A DNA stretch of 64,000 nucleotides, taken from the NCBI GenBank assembly GCA_002416505.1, contig DIAM01000012.1, positions 62,001 through 126,000 on the forward strand, read 5' to 3'. Each line of letters starts with the position of its first letter. Position 1 is the stretch's first letter. Origin of the DNA: Gammaproteobacteria bacterium UBA5078. GTDB taxonomy: Bacteria > Pseudomonadota > Gammaproteobacteria > Pseudomonadales > Pseudohongiellaceae. The translations under genes were made by a program, and so were the position numbers. Positions 36,389-44,217 of this stretch are shown here, one piece after another. Under the pieces are notes generated by a model that was given only the letters and a program-made list of their open reading frames with translations, was not told the origin of the DNA and made no database searches.

Positions 36389-36446
36389 CACCCTGATTTA
36401 CAAGCGTTATTCACTATTACTTGGTCTGACGCATAGTGAATAGGGT
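36389..36446. promoter_or_regulatory. inverted repeat in the 418-base gap upstream of the cytochrome-copper monooxygenase operon
   Basis: In the gap 36193-36610 a perfect 9-base inverted repeat, ATTCACTAT (36409-36417) and ATAGTGAAT (36433-36441), has a 15-base spacer. It is flanked by a second complementary pair, CACCCT on the left and AGGGTG on the right. It lies about 170 bases before the GTG at 36611 and could be an operator or an RNA hairpin. I see no gene in the gap. Confidence 0.45.
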
Positions 36447-36610
36447 GGTTTTCAGGATTCGATAGAGAATTTTTCGCTTTAAGGAAGACGACAACCGTAG
36501 CCCTATGCTCCAATCTGACTCCATGTACGCAGGGCTTTTTATAAGTCCGATACTATTGAGCAATAGAAATAGAATAATTCGAATGACAACCTAGACGAAG
36601 GAGGTGCCTC

Positions 36611-38098
36611 GTGCGCGTTCAATCTGAACTGCTACGGCTTAAGACCCGCTTAGAATTAAATCTCAACACCATGTCGGCGTTCGCTAAAGGCTTATCTGTG
36701 GCGGCTTTGCTGTTACCCGCAGCTGCTGCTAGCGCACAATCTGCCGATGGCGTGACTTTCCATAAAGATATCGAGCCTATTCTGCAGCGTAGCTGCCAGA
36801 ATTGTCACCGCCCAGCTGGTGTGGCACCAATGTCTCTGGTCACATACGACGAAACTGTGCCATTTGCCGGCCTAATTGAATACAAGACTGGCTTGCGCGA
36901 TCGTGCAGGGGCAATGCCTCCGTACTATCTCGAGCACGATATCGGCATCCAAGACTATAAGGATGATCCCTCGTTGACCGACGCTGAGTTGGCCGCGATC
37001 TCCGCTTGGGCACGCAATGGCACGCCAAAGGGCAATCCGGCCGATGCGCCTGCGCCACGTACGTTTGCCGATGGTGCTACTTGGACTGCTGGCGAGCCCG
37101 ATCTGATCGTGCGTTCAGCAGACATTACTGTAGGCGCCAAAGATCCAGATTGGTGGGGTGATATTCCCCGTATCGAAATTCCAATCGAGCAAGATCGCTA
37201 TGTATCTTCCGTTGAAATCATCGAAGTGAACGATGTGGACACAAGCGGCGCCGCTGGCACCGTTGGTGGTCGTAACATTTTCCACCACATGATTTGGAGC
37301 ACACAGGTTCTCGACGATAATATGCTGCAAGTAGAAGGCACACAGGCAGTTAGCTGGCCAGTGCACGAGATCGCACGTAACCCTGACATTTTCGACCCAG
37401 ATAGCGGTCGTTTGCTGAAGGTTGGTTCATATGTGGTTTCTGACTCTGTGCATTTGCACTCCACTGGTAAGGATACTACGGGCCATCTCATGATCGGCTT
37501 CCGTTTCCACCCCATTGGCTACGAGCCTAAGTACCGTCCTGCGTTTATCGGCCTGGGTAACGGCGTCGATATCAGCATCACTGGTAACGAAGATAACCAA
37601 GAACTGCACGCATACGCAGTATTGGAGCAACACACTAAGATCGTGACTTTCGAGCCACACTTGCATGCTCCTGGTGAGCGTATGTGTCTAGAGGCCATCT
37701 GGGGCTACACGGTAGAAACGCTATCTTGCGTGGGCTATGACCACAACTGGGTACGTGGCTACACCTATGCTGACGATGCGGCTCCCTTGCTTCCTAAAGG
37801 CACTGTTCTCCACATCGTTGGTTATATGAACAACACACGTACTAACCCAAATGTGCCCGATTCACGTAACTGGCAGGGTTCTGGTAACCGTTCTGTAACG
37901 AATATGTTCATCGATCTCGGCATGCGAGTAACGCTATCCGAAGAGCAGTTCTTCGATGAAATGGAAAACCGTCGTGAGAAGCTGAACCTCGGACCAAACG
38001 ATCACCAGATCGGTTGTCCGCTTTGTCTAGCTCCGCTTGTTGCGCCAGTTTTAGAAGAAGCAGCTAGTGCTGATGTAGCTTCAAATCAAGGGGATTGA
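36611..38098 (+). CDS. cytochrome c fused to a PHM/DBM-like copper monooxygenase domain
   Basis: A 495-residue exported protein. GTG 36611 is supported by AAGGAGGT six bases upstream; an ATG at 36671 has none. The signal peptide (after a long n-region) ends SAQ near residue 43. A cytochrome c domain follows, with CQNCH at 62-66 and a likely axial Met102 in AGAMPP. Residues about 165-440 resemble type II copper ascorbate-dependent monooxygenases: His pair 225-226 (FHHM), His281/283 (HLHS), His350/352 (EPHLH) and Met432. These match the two-copper pattern of the PHM/DBM family, which hydroxylates C-H bonds. Codons are strongly biased to CGT, GGT, GCT and AAC forms, unlike most neighbours, which suggests high expression. 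The substrate is unknown. Confidence 0.75.
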   Translation: MRVQSELLRLKTRLELNLNTMSAFAKGLSVAALLLPAAAASAQSADGVTFHKDIEPILQRSCQNCHRPAGVAPMSLVTYDETVPFAGLIEYKTGLRDRAGAMPPYYLEHDIGIQDYKDDPSLTDAELAAISAWARNGTPKGNPADAPAPRTFADGATWTAGEPDLIVRSADITVGAKDPDWWGDIPRIEIPIEQDRYVSSVEIIEVNDVDTSGAAGTVGGRNIFHHMIWSTQVLDDNMLQVEGTQAVSWPVHEIARNPDIFDPDSGRLLKVGSYVVSDSVHLHSTGKDTTGHLMIGFRFHPIGYEPKYRPAFIGLGNGVDISITGNEDNQELHAYAVLEQHTKIVTFEPHLHAPGERMCLEAIWGYTVETLSCVGYDHNWVRGYTYADDAAPLLPKGTVLHIVGYMNNTRTNPNVPDSRNWQGSGNRSVTNMFIDLGMRVTLSEEQFFDEMENRREKLNLGPNDHQIGCPLCLAPLVAPVLEEAASADVASNQGD

Positions 38099-38102
38099 TC
38101 AG

Positions 38103-39047
38103 ATGGGTTTGTTTAGTTTGACTGGGCGACGTCATGCAGTAGTCGCCACGCTGTTTGCTGTAATGTGTGTCTTCGCAGGTGCAGTTAGTGCCGATACTTA
38201 CCTCAAGGGGCAGCATGTAGAGCCTGCCTATGAGGGCTGGCGTCAACTCGAAGATGGCAGCTATGTCATGATGTTCGGCTATCACAATGAGAACTGGGAA
38301 GAAGAGTTGGATATCCCTGCAGGGGAGAACAATTTCTTCAGCCCAGGTATGGAAGATCGTGGTCAACCGACACACTTTCTGCCGCGGCGCAATCGCTTCA
38401 CTTTCGAAGTGCCTGTGCCTGCGGATTGGGGTGATAAGGAGCTGATGTGGACCATTACTGCGAATGGCGTGACTAAAGTTGCTTATGGAACTCTGGCACG
38501 TGATTACGTGGTCGATAACGTCGTAATCGCGTCCGAAACTGGTTCTTTAGGTGCTGGTACCAGTAGTCCCGAATCCCGTGCCAATGTCCCGCCAGTAGTT
38601 GAAGTGCAGGGCGACCGCGTAGGAAGCGAGATTGTTCGAACTGTTCGCGTAGGTGAGCCATTGAACTTGACTGCTAAAGTTGAGGACGATGGACTGCCAA
38701 ACGTGCGTCCATTTTTGGCTTCCGGTGCTTCCGCCAAAGCAAGAATGTTGCGTCCACCAACGCGCATTACTGTAGGCAAGACCAATGGTCTATTCCTATC
38801 TTGGAATGTCTACCGTGGCGCTGGCAATGTGACGTTTGATCCTCCTCAGGTTAAGCCTTGGGAAGACACTCGTACATCTGCAAACTCTCCTTGGGGACCT
38901 TTGTGGGTACCTCCTCCTGTTCCTGAGGATGGAATGTACGAAGTTGAAGTCACTTTCGACGAGCCAGGCACCTATGTGCTATGGGCCCGCGCAGATGATG
39001 GTGGCTTGTTCCACGACGAGTATGTCACGGTCAACGTGCTGCCTTAA
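38103..39047 (+). CDS. secreted Ig-like partner protein of the copper monooxygenase
   Basis: A 314-residue protein four bases after the monooxygenase and sharing its codon bias, so almost certainly co-expressed. The signal peptide ends AVSAD. The mature protein has two beta-rich parts. The first (residues about 30-150) contains a GYHNENWEEELDIPAG segment and FFSPG, then QPTHFLPRRNRF. The second (about 165-314) resembles an Ig/PKD-like fold ending EPGTYVLWARADDGG and VTVNVLP. I know no function for this family. It may be a binding or structural subunit of the exported oxidase complex. A terminator follows. Confidence 0.72.
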   Translation: MGLFSLTGRRHAVVATLFAVMCVFAGAVSADTYLKGQHVEPAYEGWRQLEDGSYVMMFGYHNENWEEELDIPAGENNFFSPGMEDRGQPTHFLPRRNRFTFEVPVPADWGDKELMWTITANGVTKVAYGTLARDYVVDNVVIASETGSLGAGTSSPESRANVPPVVEVQGDRVGSEIVRTVRVGEPLNLTAKVEDDGLPNVRPFLASGASAKARMLRPPTRITVGKTNGLFLSWNVYRGAGNVTFDPPQVKPWEDTRTSANSPWGPLWVPPPVPEDGMYEVEVTFDEPGTYVLWARADDGGLFHDEYVTVNVLP

Positions 39048-39066
39048 TCGGCTAGCGCGATCGACG

Positions 39067-39104
39067 AAAAGCCCTGCAGACCTTGCGTCTACAGGGCTTT
39101 TTTT
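39067..39104. terminator. bidirectional intrinsic terminator
   Basis: AAAAGCCCTGCAGAC (39067-39081) pairs with GTCTACAGGGCTTTTTTT around CTTGC with one mismatch. It terminates the monooxygenase operon on the plus strand, and the flanking A-run also serves the convergent phytase gene. Confidence 0.9.
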
Positions 39105-41031
39105 ATGGGCGTAGGATTGGGAACAGGGACTGCACGTCGCGCCACGGCACTACCTTGAAGTTCTGCGCTTGCTCCGGTAGCACATTGCGGCCGTCTTGAA
39201 CGATCAATAGGCCAGCGCTATAGGCGCCACCTAAGTTTGCACTACTAACTTCGAGGCCGTCGGTTTCGGAGGCACCGTCTATCATCAGTCCCGGATCTAG
39301 GTTCATGCCTATCCGGAATGATGCAAGTACGGGGTATGGGGCGATGCTGTCCATAACGACATAGCTATTATTGCCTTGGCTGGAGGCGATCAGGAGTGTG
39401 GAGTTTGCGCCTTCGTACAGCGCCAAGCCCTCGATATCGTCATGCAGTACTCCTCCAATTTTAGCCACGGCCTGCAAGTTTGTTGGGGCATTTGCGGCGG
39501 CGCTGAGAGTCCAGATCCCCACGTCTTCTTCCCCCAAGAAAAGTTGTCCGGTGCTATCGTTGGCAACGCAGCCCTCTGGTTGGCTTGCCACGCTAAAGCG
39601 TCGCACCACGCTCCCTGTCCACGTGCTGCTACTCATATCTAGGGCCAGTTGTAGAAAGCTGCCGTCCTCATCATTGGCGAAAGCATAGAGTCCCTTAGTG
39701 GCATCCTGATACAGGCACATGCCATAGATGTTCTGTAAGGTAGTAGGGATGTCGGCAACTAGAGTTAGCTGGCGGGTCTCCCTGTCGATGGCGAACATCG
39801 ATAGAGTATTGAGGTCGCGATTGCTAGCGACTGCGACATCCACTGTGCGCCCCTGCCATGAAACACCATAGCGGATATCCACATTGTTTAGACGTCCGGT
39901 GTCGAGGCGCTGTAGCTCATTTCCCTCTAGGTCGTAGACGAATAGTCCTTGGCGCTTATTCGTGCCGACGATGAGGCTCTGGCGCGGCGTGCTGGGGTGT
40001 ATCCACAGTGCTGGGTCGTCTGCCGCGTCGCCGCGTTGTGGCATTGGACTGGTCTCGACAATGGGCGCCACCTCCGCCAACGACTCTGGAGCAGCGATGC
40101 TCTCCGGCGTTGGGACTTTCAGCAGAGTGAAGCGCCTATGCTCCTCATCGTAGAGTGAGAGCGTCTGTGCCTCGCCGGTATCGCTTAGGGTAAGGCTTTG
40201 GGCCGACTGCATGTTGGCCGTGGCTAAACTATGGTGATGTTGCATTAAATAGCGGAACTGCCCGTCTCGCTTGGCGTATTGATGCACTGTGGGTCCATCA
40301 ATACTCAATGCATACAGATGGCCGTGGGCTGTGGCCAAGCCTAGAGGGCCATCGCCCAAGTTTCCGAATGGTGCTGCGGCATCGATCAGCGTGCGCTCGA
40401 CCTCCGCCTCCGGGTCTGTTGGGTAGGCCCAAAGGGTCTGTGAGGACTCGCTCACGAAAAGGGTGGCGCTCAGATCGTCTACGGCGCAATACTCGGAGTC
40501 CGGGCCGGTGGGGAGTGTGCGTACCGGTAGCATCTGCCATTGCTCACCGGATACAGGGCGTAGCAGATACTGATGAGCTTCAAAGAGTTCGCTCAATAAG
40601 AATAAATGTAGGCGTTGGGCGCCATCCAGATGCAGGCAGAGTCCCTCTACCGGGAAGTCGACGGGAGAGCTGACGAGGTCTTGTTGAAATTGCTGTTCTG
40701 AATCCAATGAATAGAGCAGTACACGATTCTGGCTGCTGTCGAAACTGGCGAATATCTGCTGTGTTCCGGAGCTAGTCGGTATGTAGCGGGAATCCAGAAA
40801 CTCTGCATTCCGCGACCATGAGGAGGTGGAGTCGCCAGCGCTATTGATGACCCGGATGCCGGTGTTCTCCCCCACTGAGAGCCACTGTGAGGAGTCGGCA
40901 TCTAGCTCAAGAGCATATTCCCCTGGTAGCGTTAAGAAGCTTGTCTGTGCAAGCAAGGATTGGCTAGCACTAAGCGTAAGGGCGAGGAGGGAGGCGTAGG
41001 CGAAAGGGCGCCTTGATGAAAACAATGGCAT
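39103..41031 (-). CDS. secreted beta-propeller phytase, two-lobed
   Basis: The start is ATG 41031 (AGGAG 11 bases upstream), giving 642 residues with a signal peptide ending LLAQ. The C-terminal half (from about residue 305) is a beta-propeller phytase: RGDAADDPALWIHP, SLIVGTNKRQGLFVYDL, VAVASNRDLNTL, YGMCLYQ, YAFANDEDG, QPEGCVANDS, LFLGEEDVGIW, DIEGLALY, LIASSQGNNSY and ETDGLEV. Its acidic residues bind calcium and phosphate. The N-terminal half is a second, degenerate propeller-like domain. The enzyme releases phosphate from inositol phosphates outside the cytoplasm. It appears monocistronic. Confidence 0.9.
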   Translation of the reverse strand: MPLFSSRRPFAYASLLALTLSASQSLLAQTSFLTLPGEYALELDADSSQWLSVGENTGIRVINSAGDSTSSWSRNAEFLDSRYIPTSSGTQQIFASFDSSQNRVLLYSLDSEQQFQQDLVSSPVDFPVEGLCLHLDGAQRLHLFLLSELFEAHQYLLRPVSGEQWQMLPVRTLPTGPDSEYCAVDDLSATLFVSESSQTLWAYPTDPEAEVERTLIDAAAPFGNLGDGPLGLATAHGHLYALSIDGPTVHQYAKRDGQFRYLMQHHHSLATANMQSAQSLTLSDTGEAQTLSLYDEEHRRFTLLKVPTPESIAAPESLAEVAPIVETSPMPQRGDAADDPALWIHPSTPRQSLIVGTNKRQGLFVYDLEGNELQRLDTGRLNNVDIRYGVSWQGRTVDVAVASNRDLNTLSMFAIDRETRQLTLVADIPTTLQNIYGMCLYQDATKGLYAFANDEDGSFLQLALDMSSSTWTGSVVRRFSVASQPEGCVANDSTGQLFLGEEDVGIWTLSAAANAPTNLQAVAKIGGVLHDDIEGLALYEGANSTLLIASSQGNNSYVVMDSIAPYPVLASFRIGMNLDPGLMIDGASETDGLEVSSANLGGAYSAGLLIVQDGRNVLPEQAQNFKVVPWRDVQSLFPILRP

Positions 41032-41158
41032 ATGGCACTGGACTCCTAAAGTCACGGTGAGATTGAATACGCACTAGGGCGTTAAAGTCTCAGAGTTTAG
41101 GGAGTATGTATGACATCGCAATGACATAGCCGAGTCAGGCTAGGGAGTGAGTGGGCAT

Positions 41159-41193
41159 AAAAAAAGGCAGTGCCAACCGTTAGGGGCACTGCC
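41159..41193 (-). terminator. intrinsic terminator of the cold-shock gene
   Basis: GGCAGTGCC (41166-41174) and GGCACTGCC (41185-41193) form a stem; on the minus strand it is followed by seven U. It lies 49 bases past the stop of the cold-shock gene. Confidence 0.9.
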
Positions 41194-41241
41194 TTTCTTT
41201 CAAGCTATCCGCAATCGCTCAACGTGGAGCGATAAACGCAA

Positions 41242-41451
41242 TTAGCAAGCTACAACGTTCTCAGCCTGTGGGCCTTTTTGACCTTGAGTCACTGTGAACT
41301 GTACTTGCTGGCCTTCAGCCAAAGTCTTGAAGCCGCTGTCCTGAATCGCACTGTAATGTACGAATACGTCTGGACCGTTGCTCTGAGAAATGAAGCCAAA
41401 ACCTTTTGACTCGTTGAAAAATTTAACTTGGCCAGTCACTGTGTCAGACAT
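41242..41451 (-). CDS. cold-shock family nucleic acid-binding protein
   Basis: A 69-residue CspA-type OB-fold protein with both RNA-binding motifs, KGFGFI (RNP1) and VFVHY (RNP2-like), and the NESKG start of the cold-shock domain. It acts as an RNA chaperone. The ATG follows ACAGGATGACAAC. It is monocistronic with its own terminator. The paralogue (cspA, C, D or E) cannot be told from sequence alone. Confidence 0.95.
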   Translation of the reverse strand: MSDTVTGQVKFFNESKGFGFISQSNGPDVFVHYSAIQDSGFKTLAEGQQVQFTVTQGQKGPQAENVVAC

Positions 41452-41761
41452 GTTGTCATCCTGTATATCAAATAATTAAAAAAGTGTGTTGATCCCTTCA
41501 GACGCGCGCACGCAAAAGCGCAGCTCGATCGTGGGATCGGTAGCATTAGAATTCGAATATAAAATATGAGATACAGAACGAGTACTTAACGGCGGGACTT
41601 CGAAGTGCAATACATAAATATAGCCGCTATTCAGGCTGTCGAGCAGTATACGGGCTAATCAGGGCAAGTCAACGTTTATTTTAGGCACTAAGGTATTGAT
41701 AACAAAGGGCTCAATGCCGCTATAGTCGCCAATGCCCTAGCTGTTCAGCGGCACCGGTCTC
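41452..41761 (-). other. leader/promoter region of the cold-shock gene
   Basis: About 310 bases separate the cold-shock ATG from the end of the fisR gene and hold no gene. The 100 bases nearest the ATG are AU-rich with a T-run and an ACGATCGAG/CGCGCG segment that could fold. A TTGCAC sequence with TAAGTA 16 bases on could be a promoter on the minus strand. Long structured leaders that sense temperature are known for CspA-type mRNAs, so this leader may be regulatory; that part is inference. Confidence 0.4.
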
Positions 41762-43069
41762 TTAGGAGGGACGCATTTTTCGGTACAGAGTGCGCAGGGA
41801 TATGCCTAGCTCCTTTGCCACTGCCTGCTTATCTCCCTGATGTTTACCCAGCAGTTGCAGCAGGTGGGCGTGCTCGATTGAACGTAGGTCCTGAGTAGGG
41901 GTTTGTTTGCCGATGTCGCTCGCCATACTGGTACTGATGAGCTCGGCGTCTATCTCGAGAGTACTAGCGAGAAGAACGGCGCGTTCCAAAATATTGCGCA
42001 GCTCGCGGACATTGCCATCGAAGGGGTATTGCATGAGCAATTTCTCGGCCGAGACACTCAGTGTGTAGGGCTGCCGTTCATTGAGCTTGCTCAAGATAGA
42101 GCGGGCTAGAAGCGGGATGTCGTCGGCACGTTCGCGCAAGGCTGGCAGATGGATAGGAAAGACATTGATGCGGTAGTACAGGTCTTCGCGAAACTCACCT
42201 TTCTGTACCATTTCCCACAAATTTTTGTGAGTGGCACAGACGAGTCGAAAGTCTGTGCTCTTGGGTTCGATATTGCCTACGGCACGATAGGTGCCGGTTT
42301 CAATCAGGCGCAATAATTTAACTTGCTGAGCCAGCGCAATATCGCCGATTTCATCGAGGAATAAAGTGCCACCGTTGGCGGCGTCCACCAATCCCTGCTT
42401 GCTATAGCTGGCGCCGGTAAAGGCGCCTTTGCTATGGCCAAATAACTCACTCTCGAACAGGGATTCGGTAAGACCCGCGCACTCCACGGTCACGAATGGT
42501 TTGTCTTTGCGAGCGCTGGATTGATGAATAGCCTTCGCCGCAAGCTCCTTGCCTGTGCCCGACTCACCCTGCAGCAATACAGAGGCATCACTCGGCGCGA
42601 CGCGATTGATCAGCTCGAGTAGATGATTGAATGCGGGGCTAGTGCCCACCATGAGTTCCTTGCTGGCCTGTGCACTGGCGTGAGAGACAGGCTTTAAGAG
42701 CTCGACGAAATACTTGAGTTCACCCGCAGAGTCGAAGATGGGTAGCATCTCGACATCGACGTGTTCGCGCCCGCGTGGGGTGTTGTGGATATGCAGGACC
42801 TTCTCACGGTGGCCCGATTTCTTACATGCTGCCAATGGGCAGGATTCGCCGGCCTGATCGCACGGGCGATCGTAGTGATGAGACACCTTATAGCAATAGG
42901 CAGAGTCGCCAGGAGTGATGTTGCCGAAGGTCTTGGTATAGAGGTCGTTGGCCGCTAATATCTCATAGCGATTACTAACTAAGATGGCTGGATAGTCGAA
43001 GCCATCTAGCATTCCTGCCGCATCGAGGAGGAAATGATCGGAGGCGATAATCTGCATATTGACACCCAT
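41762..43069 (-). CDS. fisR: sigma-54-dependent sulfane-sulfur sensing regulator, FisR type
   Basis: I start at ATG 43069 (MGVNMQIIASDHF); ATG 43057 is possible and upstream frame extensions look non-coding. The roughly 435-residue protein has an N-terminal PAS-like R1 domain, a full AAA+ domain (GESGTGKEL, GAFTGA, DEIGDIA) and a Fis-type HTH ending AVAKELGISLRTLYRK. In R1, Cys59, Cys70 and Cys77 are spaced 11 and 7 residues apart, the spacing I recall for the persulfide-sensing Cys53/64/71 of Cupriavidus FisR. It is divergent from persulfide dioxygenase and SQR genes, which FisR activates, and a sigma-54 promoter lies between them. Confidence 0.87.
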   Translation of the reverse strand: MGVNMQIIASDHFLLDAAGMLDGFDYPAILVSNRYEILAANDLYTKTFGNITPGDSAYCYKVSHHYDRPCDQAGESCPLAACKKSGHREKVLHIHNTPRGREHVDVEMLPIFDSAGELKYFVELLKPVSHASAQASKELMVGTSPAFNHLLELINRVAPSDASVLLQGESGTGKELAAKAIHQSSARKDKPFVTVECAGLTESLFESELFGHSKGAFTGASYSKQGLVDAANGGTLFLDEIGDIALAQQVKLLRLIETGTYRAVGNIEPKSTDFRLVCATHKNLWEMVQKGEFREDLYYRINVFPIHLPALRERADDIPLLARSILSKLNERQPYTLSVSAEKLLMQYPFDGNVRELRNILERAVLLASTLEIDAELISTSMASDIGKQTPTQDLRSIEHAHLLQLLGKHQGDKQAVAKELGISLRTLYRKMRPS

Positions 43070-43154
43070 GACAAGAATTTTGCCAATTATGGCTAGGCGC
43101 GTGGGGAATTGCCAGTCGGTTTCGCCCCAGGTTCGGAGACATTGTATAAAAAGC

Positions 43155-43172
43155 ATCTAATATCAATTAGAT
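43155..43172. promoter_or_regulatory. palindrome, candidate regulator binding site
   Basis: ATCTAAT (43155-43161) and ATTAGAT (43166-43172) form a perfect 7-base inverted repeat with spacer ATCA, between the fisR start and the sigma-54 promoter, with its centre roughly 65 bases before the predicted start site. Its position fits a FisR enhancer or an autoregulatory operator. Confidence 0.5.
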
Positions 43173-43200
43173 AGAGCTTGTTTCGGGGCTCGCCTAGGGT

Positions 43201-43217
43201 TTGGCCTGCGTTTTGCT
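43201..43217 (+). promoter_or_regulatory. sigma-54 promoter of the persulfide oxidation operon
   Basis: TTGGCCTG-CGTT-TTGCT has the invariant GG (43203-43204) and GC (43215-43216) exactly 12 bases apart, matching TGGCACG-N4-TTGCW at most positions. The predicted start is near 43228, about 37 bases before the persulfide dioxygenase ATG, with AAGGAGAG between. The adjacent regulator is a sigma-54 activator. Confidence 0.78.
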
Positions 43218-43264
43218 GCTCTATTAGTAATGCAATTAATCGGACACATAAGGAGAGAACCGTT

Positions 43265-44161
43265 ATGCCAACAATGACACAGTCGAAAGAGATAGATACA
43301 GCGCTAAAGCCAGAGGTTTTTCACTTCTTCGACGAACCCACCAATACCTTTAGCTATGTGGTTAAGGATCCCAGTAGTGATGCCTGTGCGGTGATCGACT
43401 CCGTGATGGACATCGACTACGCGGCGGGGCGCACCAATCTGGATGGCGCCAAGCGGATCGTCGAATTCATCAAGAGCAAAGGCTGGAGATTGGAGTGGAT
43501 CATCGAAACCCATGTCCACGCCGACCACTTAACTGCGGCGCCCTATATCCAATCCGAGCTGGGCGGCAAGCTTGGCATAGGGGAGCGTATAGACGTAGTG
43601 CAAGAGACCTTTGGTAATGTCTTCAATGCCGGCGCCGAGTTTAAACGCGATGGTTCGCAGTTCGACAAGCTTTTCGAGGATGGCGAGAGCTACCAGATCG
43701 GCAATATGACCGCGTTAGCACTACACACGCCCGGCCACACGCCGGCCTGTATGACACACGTGATTGGCGACGCCGCCTTCGTCGGCGACACCATCTTCAT
43801 GCCCGAGGGTGGCTCTGCTCGTGCGGACTTCCCCGGTGGCGATGCGCGCACATTGTATCAATCGATTCAGCGCGTTCTGTCCCTGCCCGATGCAACCCGC
43901 TTGTTTATGTGCCACGATTATCCCGAAGGCCGTGAACTTGCTTGGGAGAGCAGTGTTGCGAAGGAGCGCAGTAAAAATATTCATGTCCACGAAGGCGTAA
44001 GTGAGGCCGAATTTGTGGCGATGCGAGAGGCAAGAGACAAGACGCTGGACATGCCACGCCTTATATTGCCCTCCTTGCAGGTCAATATGCGGGCGGGTCA
44101 TACACCGCCTCCCGAGCCCGATGGCAAGATCTTTCTTAGGGTCCCACTGAACCTGTTGTAA
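43265..44161 (+). CDS. pdo: persulfide dioxygenase (ETHE1-like, MBL fold)
   Basis: A 298-residue protein starting at ATG 43265 behind AAGGAGAGAAC. The metallo-beta-lactamase motif THVHADH (about residues 80-86), the LHTPGHTP His and the FMCHDYPEG His supply the iron ligands typical of persulfide dioxygenases. The enzyme oxidises glutathione persulfide to sulfite and glutathione in the cytoplasm. It is the first gene of the sulfur operon and is followed 56 bases later by the SQR fusion, whose product supplies the persulfide. Confidence 0.9.
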   Translation: MPTMTQSKEIDTALKPEVFHFFDEPTNTFSYVVKDPSSDACAVIDSVMDIDYAAGRTNLDGAKRIVEFIKSKGWRLEWIIETHVHADHLTAAPYIQSELGGKLGIGERIDVVQETFGNVFNAGAEFKRDGSQFDKLFEDGESYQIGNMTALALHTPGHTPACMTHVIGDAAFVGDTIFMPEGGSARADFPGGDARTLYQSIQRVLSLPDATRLFMCHDYPEGRELAWESSVAKERSKNIHVHEGVSEAEFVAMREARDKTLDMPRLILPSLQVNMRAGHTPPPEPDGKIFLRVPLNLL

Positions 44162-44217
44162 TATCGTCACATCGGCAGTCGATGCGCGCCACAAAACAAA
44201 AGAGAAAGGACTACAGG

